Of a stretch of 64,000 nt of DNA, positions 43,331 to 51,396 are shown piece by piece; the stretch's first letter is position 1, and each line of letters opens with the position of its first letter. The notes under the pieces are model-generated. The model searched no databases. It was not told the DNA's origin and saw nothing but the letters and a program-made list of their open reading frames with translations. The position numbers and the translations under genes are program-made. This stretch comes from Flavobacterium sp. (GTDB taxonomy: Bacteria; Bacteroidota; Bacteroidia; Flavobacteriales; Flavobacteriaceae). Where the stretch lies: positions 372,001 through 436,000 of the forward strand of contig NZ_JBCNKR010000006.1 in the NCBI RefSeq assembly GCF_039595935.1. Direction: 5' to 3'.

Positions 43331-44023
43331 ATGGAAAACAAAATTCTTATTCCAAAATCCACTCTTGATTTTTTGGTTCAACTTAAAGAAAATAACAATA
43401 AACCCTGGTTTGAGGAACATAAATCAGAATATTTAACCGAATTAAATCATATTGAAAACTTTGCCGGTGCTTTACTAAAAGAACTTTCTAAAACTGATGT
43501 TCTTGAAACGCAATCCGGAAAGAAAAGTGTTTATCGAATTTATCGCGACATTCGGTTTTCAAAAGATAAAACTCCTTTTAAAACTTATTGGGGCGGGAGT
43601 TATAAACGTGCAACAAGTGCAAGACGCGGTGGTTATTATTTTCATATCGAAAAAGGAAACACTTCTTTAATTGGTGCTTTTTGGGGACCTAGTGCTGCCG
43701 ATTTAAAACGCATAAGAAGCGAATTTGCTCATGATCATGAATCGTTCAGAGAAATATTGAATTCGAAAACCTTCAAAAATACTTTCGGAACTTTACAAGG
43801 CGAACAGCTTAAAACTGCGCCAAAAGGTTTTGATGCTGACCACGAAGCTATAGATTTACTTCGATTTAAACAGTTTTTGATAATCAAACATTTTACAGAT
43901 GAAGAAGTAGTAAGCCCGCTATTTTTGGAACAAGCTTTGGAAACTTTCAAAAATATGCGCCCATTTTTTGATTATATGAGTGAAGTGCTTTCGACCGATA
44001 TAAACGGAGCTTCTGTTTTATAA
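43331..44023 (+). CDS. DUF2461 family protein
   Basis: This 230-residue soluble protein has the DUF2461 signatures 'TLDFLVQLKENNNKPWFEEHKSEYL', 'RIYRDIRFSKDKTPFKTYWGGSYKRA', 'GGYYFHIEKGNTSLIGAFWGPSAADLKRIR' and 'TAPKGFDADHEAIDLLRFKQFLI'. The family is widespread and has no assigned reaction. The gene is convergent with ssb, sharing the palindromic terminator at 44045-44077. Confidence 0.92.
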   Translation: MENKILIPKSTLDFLVQLKENNNKPWFEEHKSEYLTELNHIENFAGALLKELSKTDVLETQSGKKSVYRIYRDIRFSKDKTPFKTYWGGSYKRATSARRGGYYFHIEKGNTSLIGAFWGPSAADLKRIRSEFAHDHESFREILNSKTFKNTFGTLQGEQLKTAPKGFDADHEAIDLLRFKQFLIIKHFTDEEVVSPLFLEQALETFKNMRPFFDYMSEVLSTDINGASVL

Positions 44024-44044
44024 ATACATTTCAGCATAAAAGTT

Positions 44045-44077
44045 AAACCCGACAGGTTTTAAAAACCTGTCGGGTTT
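44045..44077. terminator. bidirectional palindromic terminator
   Basis: A perfect 16-bp palindrome (AAACCCGACAGGTTTT / AAAACCTGTCGGGTTT) with a 1-base centre lies between the convergent DUF2461 and ssb genes. It is closely related to the serS hairpin at 21320-21352. Confidence 0.85.
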
Positions 44078-44096
44078 CGTTGATCTTAATCGACAA

Positions 44097-44429
44097 TTAT
44101 TTACTTAGCAATAAAATCTCGTTTACAACAACTTCGGTTATATACTTTTTCTCACCGTTTTTGTCTTCGTAACTTCTGTGTGTCAACTTCCCTTCTACCG
44201 CAACCTCTTTTCCTTTTACAACAAATTTTTCGATAATTTCGGCAGTTTTACCCCAAGCCGTTACACGGTGCCATTCGGTTTGTTCTACTTTTTCACCTTT
44301 GTCATTTCTATAAATGTCATTTGTAGCTATTGTTAAATGAGCAAGCTTTTTTCCGCTTTCTAAGGTTTTAATTTCCGGATTGTTTCCAACATTACCAATT
44401 AATTGTACTCTGTTTTTCATTGCATTCAT
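44097..44429 (-). CDS. ssb: short single-stranded DNA-binding protein
   Basis: This 110-residue OB-fold protein binds single-stranded DNA in replication and repair. It has 'NRVQLIGNVGNNPEIKTLESGKKLAHLTIATND', 'EWHRVTAWGKTAEIIEKFVVKGKEVAVEGKLTHRSYEDKNGEKKYITEVVV', all of the SSB core. It stops right after the OB fold with 'LLLSK' and lacks the disordered linker and acidic DDDIPF-type tail used to recruit partners. This suggests a second, accessory SSB. A start at the internal Met4 is equally possible. Confidence 0.9.
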   Translation of the reverse strand: MNAMKNRVQLIGNVGNNPEIKTLESGKKLAHLTIATNDIYRNDKGEKVEQTEWHRVTAWGKTAEIIEKFVVKGKEVAVEGKLTHRSYEDKNGEKKYITEVVVNEILLLSK

Positions 44430-44557
44430 GGCGTATACTTATTTAAATGTTCATATAAAAATTCGTTGATCAAATTCAACGATGCAAAATTGCGCTCATC
44501 GCCCTAAAATATTCGGTTGCAAACTATTTACTTTCGGTTGTAAATATTTGTAAGCGT

Positions 44558-44588
44558 TTGTAAGTGGAATTTATTTTTGCTATATTTG
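44558..44588 (+). promoter_or_regulatory. promoter for the GNAT-nitrilase operon
   Basis: TTG (44558-44560), a 20-base spacer and TATATTTG (44581-44588) match the Bacteroidota TTG/TAnnTTTG promoter, 17 bases before the ATG at 44606. Confidence 0.7.
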
Positions 44589-44605
44589 AGATAAATCGTA
44601 CATAT

Positions 44606-46135
44606 ATGCAGACAGAAATTAAAAAAGTTGAGTTACGAAACCTTGCGTTTGAAGATTATAAACAATTGAAAAATTCAATGGTTGAATCGTATCCAGAAAT
44701 GGCCAACTCTTATTGGAGATCAAATGATATAAAAAAATTACTCTCAATATTTCCGGAAGGACAATTAGTAATTCTTGTTGACGGAGTCGTTGTAGGATCG
44801 GCATTATCGCTAATTGTCGATGAAAAATTAGTCGATAAAAGACACAATTACAGACAAATTGTGGGAGACTATACTTTTTCAACTCATAATCCCGACGGCG
44901 AAATTTTATACGGAATTGACGTTTTCATTCATCCAAACTATCGCGGCCTTCGTTTAGGTCGACGTCTTTATGATGCCCGAAAAGAACTTTGCGAACAATT
45001 AAACTTAAAAGCGATTGTTTTTGCGGGTCGAATTCCGAATTACAATCAATACGCAAAAAAGTTTACTCCAAGAACTTATATTGAAAAAGTAAAAGACAAA
45101 GAATTGCACGATCCAGTTCTTTCTTTTCAGTTAAGCAATGATTTTCACGTACTTAGAGTTATAAAAAATTATCTGGAAGGCGACGAAGAATCAAAAGAAT
45201 TTGCTGTTTTACTGGAATGGAATAATGTTTATTATGATGAAAGTCCGAAATTAATTAATTCAGAAAAAAGCATTATCCGATTAGGCTTAATTCAATGGCA
45301 GATGCGTCAGCTTAACAATGTAGAAGCTCTTTTTGAACAAGCCGAATTCTTTATCGATGTGGTTTCCGGTTACGGAAGTGATTTTGCGCTTTTCCCGGAA
45401 CTTTTCACCGCTCCTCTAATGGCCGATTTTAATCATTTATCAGAAGCCGAAGCGATTCGGGAATTGGCTAGACATTCTGAACCAATCAGAAAACGCTTCC
45501 AGGAATTTGCCATTTCATACAATATCAATATCATAACCGGAAGCATGCCACATCTCGAAAACGGAATTTTGTATAATGTTGGTTTTTTATGCAAAAGAGA
45601 CGGAACTTCTGAGATGTATTACAAAATACACATTACGCCAAATGAAGTACATCATTGGGGAATGAAAGGCGGATCTGAATTTAAAACGTATGATACCGAT
45701 TGTGGCAAAATTGGAATTTTGATTTGTTATGATGTCGAGTTTCCGGAACTTTCAAGATTATTAGCAGATGAAGGAATGAACATTCTTTTTGTTCCGTTTT
45801 TAACCGATACTCAAAATGCTTATACCCGTGTAAAACACTGTTCGCAGGCACGTGCAATTGAAAATGAATGTTACGTTGCGATTGCGGGCTGCGTAGGGAA
45901 TCTTCCAAAAGTAAATAATATGGATATTCAATATGCGCAGGCCTCTGTTTTTACGCCTTCAGATTTTGCATTTCCAAGTAACGGAATTAAAGCAGAAGCC
46001 ACTCCAAATACCGAAATGACATTGATCGTTGATGTCGATTTAAACTTATTGAAAAATCTTCATGAACACGGAAGTGTGCGAATTTTGAAAGACCGAAGAA
46101 CTGATTTATATCAAATTAATAAACTAAATCGATGA
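44606..46135 (+). CDS. GNAT N-acetyltransferase fused to a carbon-nitrogen hydrolase
   Basis: This is a 509-residue two-domain protein. Residues about 1-200 are a GNAT domain with 'GIDVFIHPNYRGLRLGRRLYDARKEL' as the acetyl-CoA pyrophosphate loop. Residues about 220-505 are a nitrilase-superfamily amidohydrolase with the Glu-Lys-Cys triad in 'ALFPELFTAPL', 'YKIHITPNE' and 'ILICYDVEFPELSRL'. The fused arrangement is known from annotated proteins, but its substrate is not established. I chose the ATG at 44606 because it follows a good promoter. The stop overlaps the next gene by 4 bases, so a small zinc-ribbon-like protein is coupled to it. Confidence 0.9.
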   Translation: MQTEIKKVELRNLAFEDYKQLKNSMVESYPEMANSYWRSNDIKKLLSIFPEGQLVILVDGVVVGSALSLIVDEKLVDKRHNYRQIVGDYTFSTHNPDGEILYGIDVFIHPNYRGLRLGRRLYDARKELCEQLNLKAIVFAGRIPNYNQYAKKFTPRTYIEKVKDKELHDPVLSFQLSNDFHVLRVIKNYLEGDEESKEFAVLLEWNNVYYDESPKLINSEKSIIRLGLIQWQMRQLNNVEALFEQAEFFIDVVSGYGSDFALFPELFTAPLMADFNHLSEAEAIRELARHSEPIRKRFQEFAISYNINIITGSMPHLENGILYNVGFLCKRDGTSEMYYKIHITPNEVHHWGMKGGSEFKTYDTDCGKIGILICYDVEFPELSRLLADEGMNILFVPFLTDTQNAYTRVKHCSQARAIENECYVAIAGCVGNLPKVNNMDIQYAQASVFTPSDFAFPSNGIKAEATPNTEMTLIVDVDLNLLKNLHEHGSVRILKDRRTDLYQINKLNR

Positions 46136-46479
46136 GAACATGCCTCGAATGCTCGGAGAAACTTGTGGGTAGAGAAGATAAAAAGTTTTGTTCAGACAAT
46201 TGCCGAAATGCCTACAACAATAAAATTAATAAAGACAGCAACAATTTCATGCGAAATGTAAACAACAAATTACGAAAAAATTACCGTATTTTGTCTGAGC
46301 TAAATGTTGATGGAAAATCAAAAGCAACAAGGGAGAAAATGATTAATAAAGGTTTTGATTTTGATTTCTTTACTAATATCTTGCAAACCAAAACAGGAAA
46401 CACCTACTATTTCCTGTATGACCAAGGATATAGATCTTTGGACAATGATTATTATATGCTTGTTAAAAAAGAAATTTAG
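46132..46479 (+). CDS. small zinc-ribbon-like protein
   Basis: This 115-residue protein begins 'MRTCLECSEKLVGREDKKFCSDNCRNAYNNK', with a C-X2-C...C-X3-C pattern that could bind one zinc ion. The rest is basic and helical ('NNKLRKNYRILSELNVDGKSKATREKMI') and ends 'YYFLYDQGYRSLDNDYYMLVKK'. It may bind nucleic acid or a partner protein, but the family has no function known to me. It is translationally coupled to the GNAT-nitrilase gene (ATGA overlap), and the M28 peptidase follows after 9 bases. Confidence 0.8.
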   Translation: MRTCLECSEKLVGREDKKFCSDNCRNAYNNKINKDSNNFMRNVNNKLRKNYRILSELNVDGKSKATREKMINKGFDFDFFTNILQTKTGNTYYFLYDQGYRSLDNDYYMLVKKEI

Positions 46480-46488
46480 TTTTATGTC

Positions 46489-48888
46489 ATGAGAAAAAAC
46501 CCCACCTCAATTCTGGCAATTGTCCTGATTCTAGCCATTTTAGGTATCATTTACGCTGCAATGATGCCGCAGTACATTTCAAAAAATGATGATGCGCTTG
46601 CTGATTTTTCGACTGAACGGGCATTAAATCAAGTTGAAATTATTGCTCAAAAACCACATTATGTGGGTTCAACAAATCATGAATTAGTCGCTAATTATCT
46701 TAAACTTGAGCTAAACAGAATTGGATTAGAAACCAGTGTTCAGGAAGGTTTTACTCTTAACGACAGAGGACTTTTGGTAAAATCTAAAAACATTCTGGCC
46801 CGAATTAAGGGAACAAACAATACAAAAGCACTTTTATTACTTTCTCATTACGACAGTGCACCGCATTCTTTTTCAAAAGGCGCGAGCGACGATGCCTCAG
46901 GAGTTGCTACCATTCTTGAAGGAATCAGAGCTTTTTTATATGCTAAAGAACCGCAGAAAAATGACATCATCATTCTTTTCTCAGATGCCGAAGAATTAGG
47001 TTTAAACGGAGCGGCACTTTTTGTAAACAAACATCCGTGGGCAAAAGATGTTGGTTTGGTTTTAAACTTCGAAGCCAGAGGAAGTTCAGGACCGAGTTAC
47101 ATGCTCATGGAAACCAACAAAGGCAATAAAGCACTTGTAGAAGAATTTACAAAAGCAAAACCATCTTATCCGGTATCAAACTCTTTGATGTACAGCATTT
47201 ATAAAATGCTTCCCAATGATACTGATTTAACGGTTTTTAGAGAACAAGGAAATATTCAGGGCTTTAATTTTGCTTTCATCGACGGACATTACAATTATCA
47301 CACACAGCAGGATGATGTTCAGCATTTAAACAAAATGACTCTCGCGCATCAGGGTTCTTATTTGATGCCTTTATTAAGATACTTCGCCAATATTGACTTA
47401 AACCAAACGGCTTCAACTGAAGATTACGTTTATTTCAGCGCTCCATTTTCTTTCATTAGTTATCCATTTTCGTGGGTAATGCCAATGACCATAATCGCTT
47501 TTGGTTTATTAGTGCTTTTTATGTTTATCGGAAAAGCCAAAAGAATGATTACATTAAGAGAAATATTCAGAGGTTTTGTACCGCTTTTAGGCTCTTTGAT
47601 CATTGCTGGATTAGTAACGTTTTTAGGATGGAAAATAATTTTAGAAATTTATCCGCAGTATTCTGATCTGTTAAATGGATTTACATATAACGGCCACGCT
47701 TACATTGGCGCATTTGTAACTTTAAGCATTGCCATTTGTTTTGCTTTCTATCATCATTTTTCTGATGCCAAAATTACGATGAACCATTTTGTAGCGCCTT
47801 TACTGCTTTGGATTATCATAAATGCATTTTTGGCTAATAGCTTAACCGGTGCAGGATTTTTAATTGTTCCGGTTTATTTCGGAATTCTTTTGTTCGGAAT
47901 CTTTGTTTTTACGCAGCATTACAGTTTAGGAATGAATTTAATTTTCAGTATTCCGGCTTTGGCTATCATAGCGCCATTTATTGTAATGTTTCCGGTTGGT
48001 TTAGGATTAAAAATTCTATTCGTAAGTGCTATTTTAACCGTACTTCTTTTCGGATTATTACTGCCGATATTCAATACTTTTGTTAAAAAAGGGGCCTGGA
48101 TTATGGTTTTCTTTGCCGCATCAATTGGATTTTTCATTTATGCCGGATATAATTCAGGCTACGAACACGGAAAAGCAAAATCAAACAGCTTATTGTACAT
48201 TTATAACGCCAATACCAATTCAGCACTTTGGGCAACTTATGATGTTAATCTGGATGAGTGGACAAAATCGTATTTGGGCGAAAAAAATCAAAAAGCTCCG
48301 GGATTAAATAGTTTTCCTATTTCAAGTAAATACAACTCAACTTTTACGCACAGTGCGATTGCTCCTCTAATTGATGTTCCAAAACCAACTATTGCTTTCT
48401 TAAGAGACAGCGTAATTGGCAGCAACAGATATTTAAAAATTAAAATTACACCAAACCGAAAAGTAAATCGTTACGATATTTATGCCAACCCAAAAATGAC
48501 GTTTTATAACTTTAAAGCAAACGGCGTTTCGACTTTTGGCGAAAAAGGAAATCGCTTACAACGTGAAGACAGCAAAATTTTATGCTATTATGTTGTTGGA
48601 AACGAACCACTTGTTATGGAATTCTACATCAATAAATCGTCTATTTTTGATATGGATTTAATAGAAAGTTCATTTGATTTAATGACAAACCCGGAATTGA
48701 AAGTGAAACCAAGAAGCGACTGGATGATGCCGACTCCTTTTGTTTTAAATGATGCGGTTTTAATTCAGCAAAAAATAAAAAAATATACAGCTCCGATAAA
48801 TCCACCAATTCAGCCTGCAGCAATTCAGGACAGCACAGTAATTGCAAAAGACAGTTTAATAAAACCAGCTGTTCAAAAACCAGAATAA
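46489..48888 (+). CDS. M28-family membrane peptidase
   Basis: This 799-residue protein has an N-terminal membrane anchor (about 5-25). The zinc peptidase domain (about 40-305) carries 'LLLLSHYDSAPHSFSKGASDDASGVATILEG' and 'IILFSDAEELGLNGAALFVNKH' for the two-zinc site, and a His in 'DGHYNYHTQQDD'. About eight membrane helices (about 330-570) follow, then a periplasmic C-terminal domain. The arrangement resembles vacuolar membrane protease (Pff1-like) M28 enzymes. It probably cleaves amino-terminal residues at the cell envelope. It lies in the GNAT-nitrilase operon. Confidence 0.88.
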   Translation: MRKNPTSILAIVLILAILGIIYAAMMPQYISKNDDALADFSTERALNQVEIIAQKPHYVGSTNHELVANYLKLELNRIGLETSVQEGFTLNDRGLLVKSKNILARIKGTNNTKALLLLSHYDSAPHSFSKGASDDASGVATILEGIRAFLYAKEPQKNDIIILFSDAEELGLNGAALFVNKHPWAKDVGLVLNFEARGSSGPSYMLMETNKGNKALVEEFTKAKPSYPVSNSLMYSIYKMLPNDTDLTVFREQGNIQGFNFAFIDGHYNYHTQQDDVQHLNKMTLAHQGSYLMPLLRYFANIDLNQTASTEDYVYFSAPFSFISYPFSWVMPMTIIAFGLLVLFMFIGKAKRMITLREIFRGFVPLLGSLIIAGLVTFLGWKIILEIYPQYSDLLNGFTYNGHAYIGAFVTLSIAICFAFYHHFSDAKITMNHFVAPLLLWIIINAFLANSLTGAGFLIVPVYFGILLFGIFVFTQHYSLGMNLIFSIPALAIIAPFIVMFPVGLGLKILFVSAILTVLLFGLLLPIFNTFVKKGAWIMVFFAASIGFFIYAGYNSGYEHGKAKSNSLLYIYNANTNSALWATYDVNLDEWTKSYLGEKNQKAPGLNSFPISSKYNSTFTHSAIAPLIDVPKPTIAFLRDSVIGSNRYLKIKITPNRKVNRYDIYANPKMTFYNFKANGVSTFGEKGNRLQREDSKILCYYVVGNEPLVMEFYINKSSIFDMDLIESSFDLMTNPELKVKPRSDWMMPTPFVLNDAVLIQQKIKKYTAPINPPIQPAAIQDSTVIAKDSLIKPAVQKPE

Positions 48889-48906
48889 AAACTAAAAACG
48901 AATACT

Positions 48907-49326
48907 ATGGCAACAAATGTTTCTACAATATTTTTAAGTGCGCCAATAGAAAAAGTCTGGAACGTATTGACAAAACCAGAATTGGTCAAACAATGGCAAT
49001 ACGGAAGTGATTTAATTACAGATTGGAAAATCGGTAACGAAATCAGATTCAGGAATGAATGGGAAGGTCAGGTTTTTGAGCAATGGGGAACAGTTTTAGA
49101 AGTTTCTCCAAATCAAAAAATAAAATATTCGCTGTTTTTTCCAAGACCGGAATTAGAAGACAAACCAGAGAATTATTTCATAATGAGTTATGTTTTATCT
49201 GAAGAAAATCAAAAAGTAAAACTCGAAATAATTCAGGAAGATAATCGTCCGGGAGCGGTTCAGGAAAAACCTCAAGGAGAAGAAAATCCAATTCTTCAGG
49301 CTTTAAAAGCTGTAGTAGAATCTTAA
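48907..49326 (+). CDS. SRPBCC/AHSA1-domain protein
   Basis: This 139-residue protein has a START-like hydrophobic-pocket fold. It begins 'ATNVSTIFLSAPIEKVWNVLTKPELVKQWQYGSDL' and has 'GNEIRFRNEWEGQVFEQWGTVLEVSPNQKIKYSLF', typical of activator-of-Hsp90-ATPase-like (AHSA1) proteins. These bind small hydrophobic ligands or act in stress response; the ligand is unknown. It starts 18 bases after the M28 gene and ends at a terminator, closing the operon. Confidence 0.88.
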   Translation: MATNVSTIFLSAPIEKVWNVLTKPELVKQWQYGSDLITDWKIGNEIRFRNEWEGQVFEQWGTVLEVSPNQKIKYSLFFPRPELEDKPENYFIMSYVLSEENQKVKLEIIQEDNRPGAVQEKPQGEENPILQALKAVVES

Positions 49327-49344
49327 ATTTATTTTCAAATATTT

Positions 49345-49371
49345 AAAGGCAGACCAACCAAGTCTGCCTTT
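49345..49371. terminator. bidirectional terminator
   Basis: A 10-bp stem (AAAGGCAGAC / GTCTGCCTTT) with a 7-base loop lies between the convergent SRPBCC and rhodanese genes. Confidence 0.8.
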
Positions 49372-49375
49372 CTAT

Positions 49376-49771
49376 TTAACAAGCACATTGAATCTTTAAC
49401 CCTGATTCAATTCCTTTAGTTCCTTGAGTAGCATAGCCATCAAACTTCCACCACTCAATTCCTCCTATTAATTCTTTTACTTTAAAACCTAATTTTGTCA
49501 TATTCAAAGCGCCTTTAGTCGAAGCGTTGCAACCAATTCCGTCGCAGTATGTAACATACACAATATCTTTATCTAAATGTTTTGTAGTTTCTACAGACAT
49601 TTCGCGATGCGGAATATTAATAGCATTTGGAATATGTTCTGCTTCAAATCCAAAAGCTTTTCTGGCATCCAATGCAATTACTTTTTCACCATTGTTTAAA
49701 GCATCGAATAAATCTGACGGATCCATTTCGAAAGCCAGTTTATGTTCATAAAATTTAATTTGCTCTTCCAT
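49376..49771 (-). CDS. rhodanese-like domain protein
   Basis: This 131-residue single-domain rhodanese (start ATG at 49771, 'MEEQIKFYEHK') has 'ALDARKAFGFEAEHIPNAINIPHREM' and the active-site loop 'VTYCDGIGCNASTKGALNMTKLGF', with a Cys at the sulfur-carrier position. The C-terminus ends 'IQCAC', adding two more cysteines. Single-domain rhodaneses carry persulfide sulfur. It is divergent from a LysR regulator, the usual arrangement of a regulator and its target. Confidence 0.87.
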   Translation of the reverse strand: MEEQIKFYEHKLAFEMDPSDLFDALNNGEKVIALDARKAFGFEAEHIPNAINIPHREMSVETTKHLDKDIVYVTYCDGIGCNASTKGALNMTKLGFKVKELIGGIEWWKFDGYATQGTKGIESGLKIQCAC

Positions 49772-49917
49772 AGTAATGTTGTTTTGTTGATTTTGTTTTT
49801 TCAAAAGTAGAAGAACATTTCATGCCATAAAAACGAAAAGAATTCATGAACCGCATTAGATTTTTTCATGCAAATGGCAGCCTAAAATTTTGTTCCTTTG
49901 TATATAAATCTCAAAAA

Positions 49918-50820
49918 ATGGAAATACGCCACTTAAAATTGATAAAAGCAATTGTCGAAGAAGGAAGCATTACAAAAGCGATTGACAAACTTCATTTGAC
50001 ACAATCGGCTTTGAGTCATCAGCTCAAAGAAGCAGAATATCAATTGGGTACGGCTATTTTTTTACGAACCAACAAAAAACTGGTTCTCACAAAAGCAGGC
50101 GAAAAAATCTATGCACTTGCTAACGAAATTTTGGACAAACTCACCGAAACCCAATCTCAGATCAAACAAATGGTTTATGGTGAATACGGCGAAATCAGAA
50201 TCAGTACAGAATGTTTTTCAAGTTATCACTGGCTTCCTCCGGTTTTAAAGCAATTTCATCTTTTATACCCAAATGTTGAACTGAAAATTATAACCGAAGC
50301 AACGCATATTCCGCTGCAAAAACTTTTAGAAAACACAATCGATATTGCCATTGTAAGCGACACGATAAAAGACAATCATATAAAATATACCGAGTTATTT
50401 CAGGATGAAGTTGTAATGGCCGTTTCAGAAAATCATCCGTGGGCAGATAAAAAATATGTCGTTGCAGAAGATTTCATCAACGAACATTTAATTATTCATT
50501 CCCTGCCAATGGAAACCGTTACGATTCATCAATTTGTTTTGGCCCCAGCCAAAGTAACACCAAAGAAAATAACACCGCTTCCGCTGACAGAAGCTTCCCT
50601 GGAAATGGTAAAAGCGGATATGGGCGTTATGTCGATGGCAAAATGGGCATTGCAACCACATTTAAAGAATAATCCAATTAAAGCCGTAAAAGTGGGCAAA
50701 AATGGCTTAAAACGAAAACATTTCATAGCGACAAGAGCAAACGAAACATATCCGGATTATTTTCAGCATTTTATTAATTTTCTTCAAAATGAAATTAACC
50801 TACAATGGAATATTCAATAA
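49918..50820 (+). CDS. LysR-family transcriptional regulator
   Basis: This 300-residue regulator (start ATG at 49918) has an N-terminal winged helix-turn-helix 'MEIRHLKLIKAIVEEGSITKAIDKLHLTQSALSHQLKEAEYQLG'. An effector-binding domain of periplasmic-binding-protein type covers about 95-295 ('EIRISTECFSSYHWLPPVLKQFHLLYPNVEL'). This resembles MetR-type regulators of methionine metabolism, though the inducer cannot be read. The neighbouring divergent rhodanese is a plausible target. The stop overlaps the GNAT gene by 16 bases, so the two are coupled. Confidence 0.9.
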   Translation: MEIRHLKLIKAIVEEGSITKAIDKLHLTQSALSHQLKEAEYQLGTAIFLRTNKKLVLTKAGEKIYALANEILDKLTETQSQIKQMVYGEYGEIRISTECFSSYHWLPPVLKQFHLLYPNVELKIITEATHIPLQKLLENTIDIAIVSDTIKDNHIKYTELFQDEVVMAVSENHPWADKKYVVAEDFINEHLIIHSLPMETVTIHQFVLAPAKVTPKKITPLPLTEASLEMVKADMGVMSMAKWALQPHLKNNPIKAVKVGKNGLKRKHFIATRANETYPDYFQHFINFLQNEINLQWNIQ

Positions 50821-51254
50821 GAAACTGCGAAATAACCGATTTACCAAAATTGGTTATCCTCTGCCAAAAACACGCTGAATTTGAAAAAGCTGATTTTTCT
50901 CCGGAAGGAAAATTAGAAAATCTACAAAAAGCAATTTTCAGCGAAAATCCAAAACTGTTTTGTTTGGTTGTCGCCGTAAAAGAAACAATTGTTGGTTATG
51001 TTTCCTATACTTTTGATTATTCAACTTGGGATGCTGCGACTTTCCTGTACATGGATTGTTTGTTTCTGGAAGAAGAAGCCCGCAGTTTCGGAATCGGAGA
51101 AGTTCTAATTGAAAAACTAAAAGAAATCGGAACTCAGAATAACTGCGTAAACATACAATGGCAGACGCCTGAGTTTAATGAAAGAGCAATTAAATTTTAC
51201 AATAGAATTGGTGCAAAAGGAAAAGATAAAGTGAGATTTACATTGACTTTATAA
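50805..51254 (+). CDS. GNAT-family N-acetyltransferase
   Basis: This 149-residue protein has the GNAT fold: 'YSIRNCEITDLPKLVILCQKHAEFE', 'VGYVSYTFDYSTWDAATFLYMDCLFLEEEARSFGIGEVLIEKLKEIG' (acetyl-CoA loop SFGIGE), and 'IQWQTPEFNERAIKFYNRIGAKG'. It acetylates an amine with acetyl-CoA; the substrate is unknown. Its start lies inside the end of the LysR gene, so it is probably in the same transcript. Confidence 0.9.
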   Translation: MEYSIRNCEITDLPKLVILCQKHAEFEKADFSPEGKLENLQKAIFSENPKLFCLVVAVKETIVGYVSYTFDYSTWDAATFLYMDCLFLEEEARSFGIGEVLIEKLKEIGTQNNCVNIQWQTPEFNERAIKFYNRIGAKGKDKVRFTLTL

Positions 51255-51257
51255 TTT

Positions 51258-51346
51258 TTTCACGCAGATTCTGCAGATTTTAGCAGATTAAATTTAATTA
51301 TAGAATCTGCTCCCATCTGCTTAAATCTTTTGAAATCTGCGTGAAA
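51258..51346. repeat. CAGATT inverted repeat
   Basis: Perfect 13-base outer arms (TTTCACGCAGATT at 51258-51270 and its complement at 51334-51346) enclose further CAGATT/AATCTGC words, giving a long imperfect hairpin between the GNAT gene and the next gene's promoter region. Confidence 0.7.
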
Positions 51347-51360
51347 CAAAAACCTCTGAA

Positions 51361-51390
51361 CCTTTGTATCTTTGCTCCTTTGAACCTCAA
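51361..51390 (+). promoter_or_regulatory. CTTTG-type repeat containing a -7 element
   Basis: This copy of the dispersed CTTTG word repeat (compare 5627-5661) contains TATCTTTG at 51367-51374, matching TAnnTTTG, 22 bases before the ATG at 51397. Confidence 0.5.
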
Positions 51391-51396
51391 AACAAA

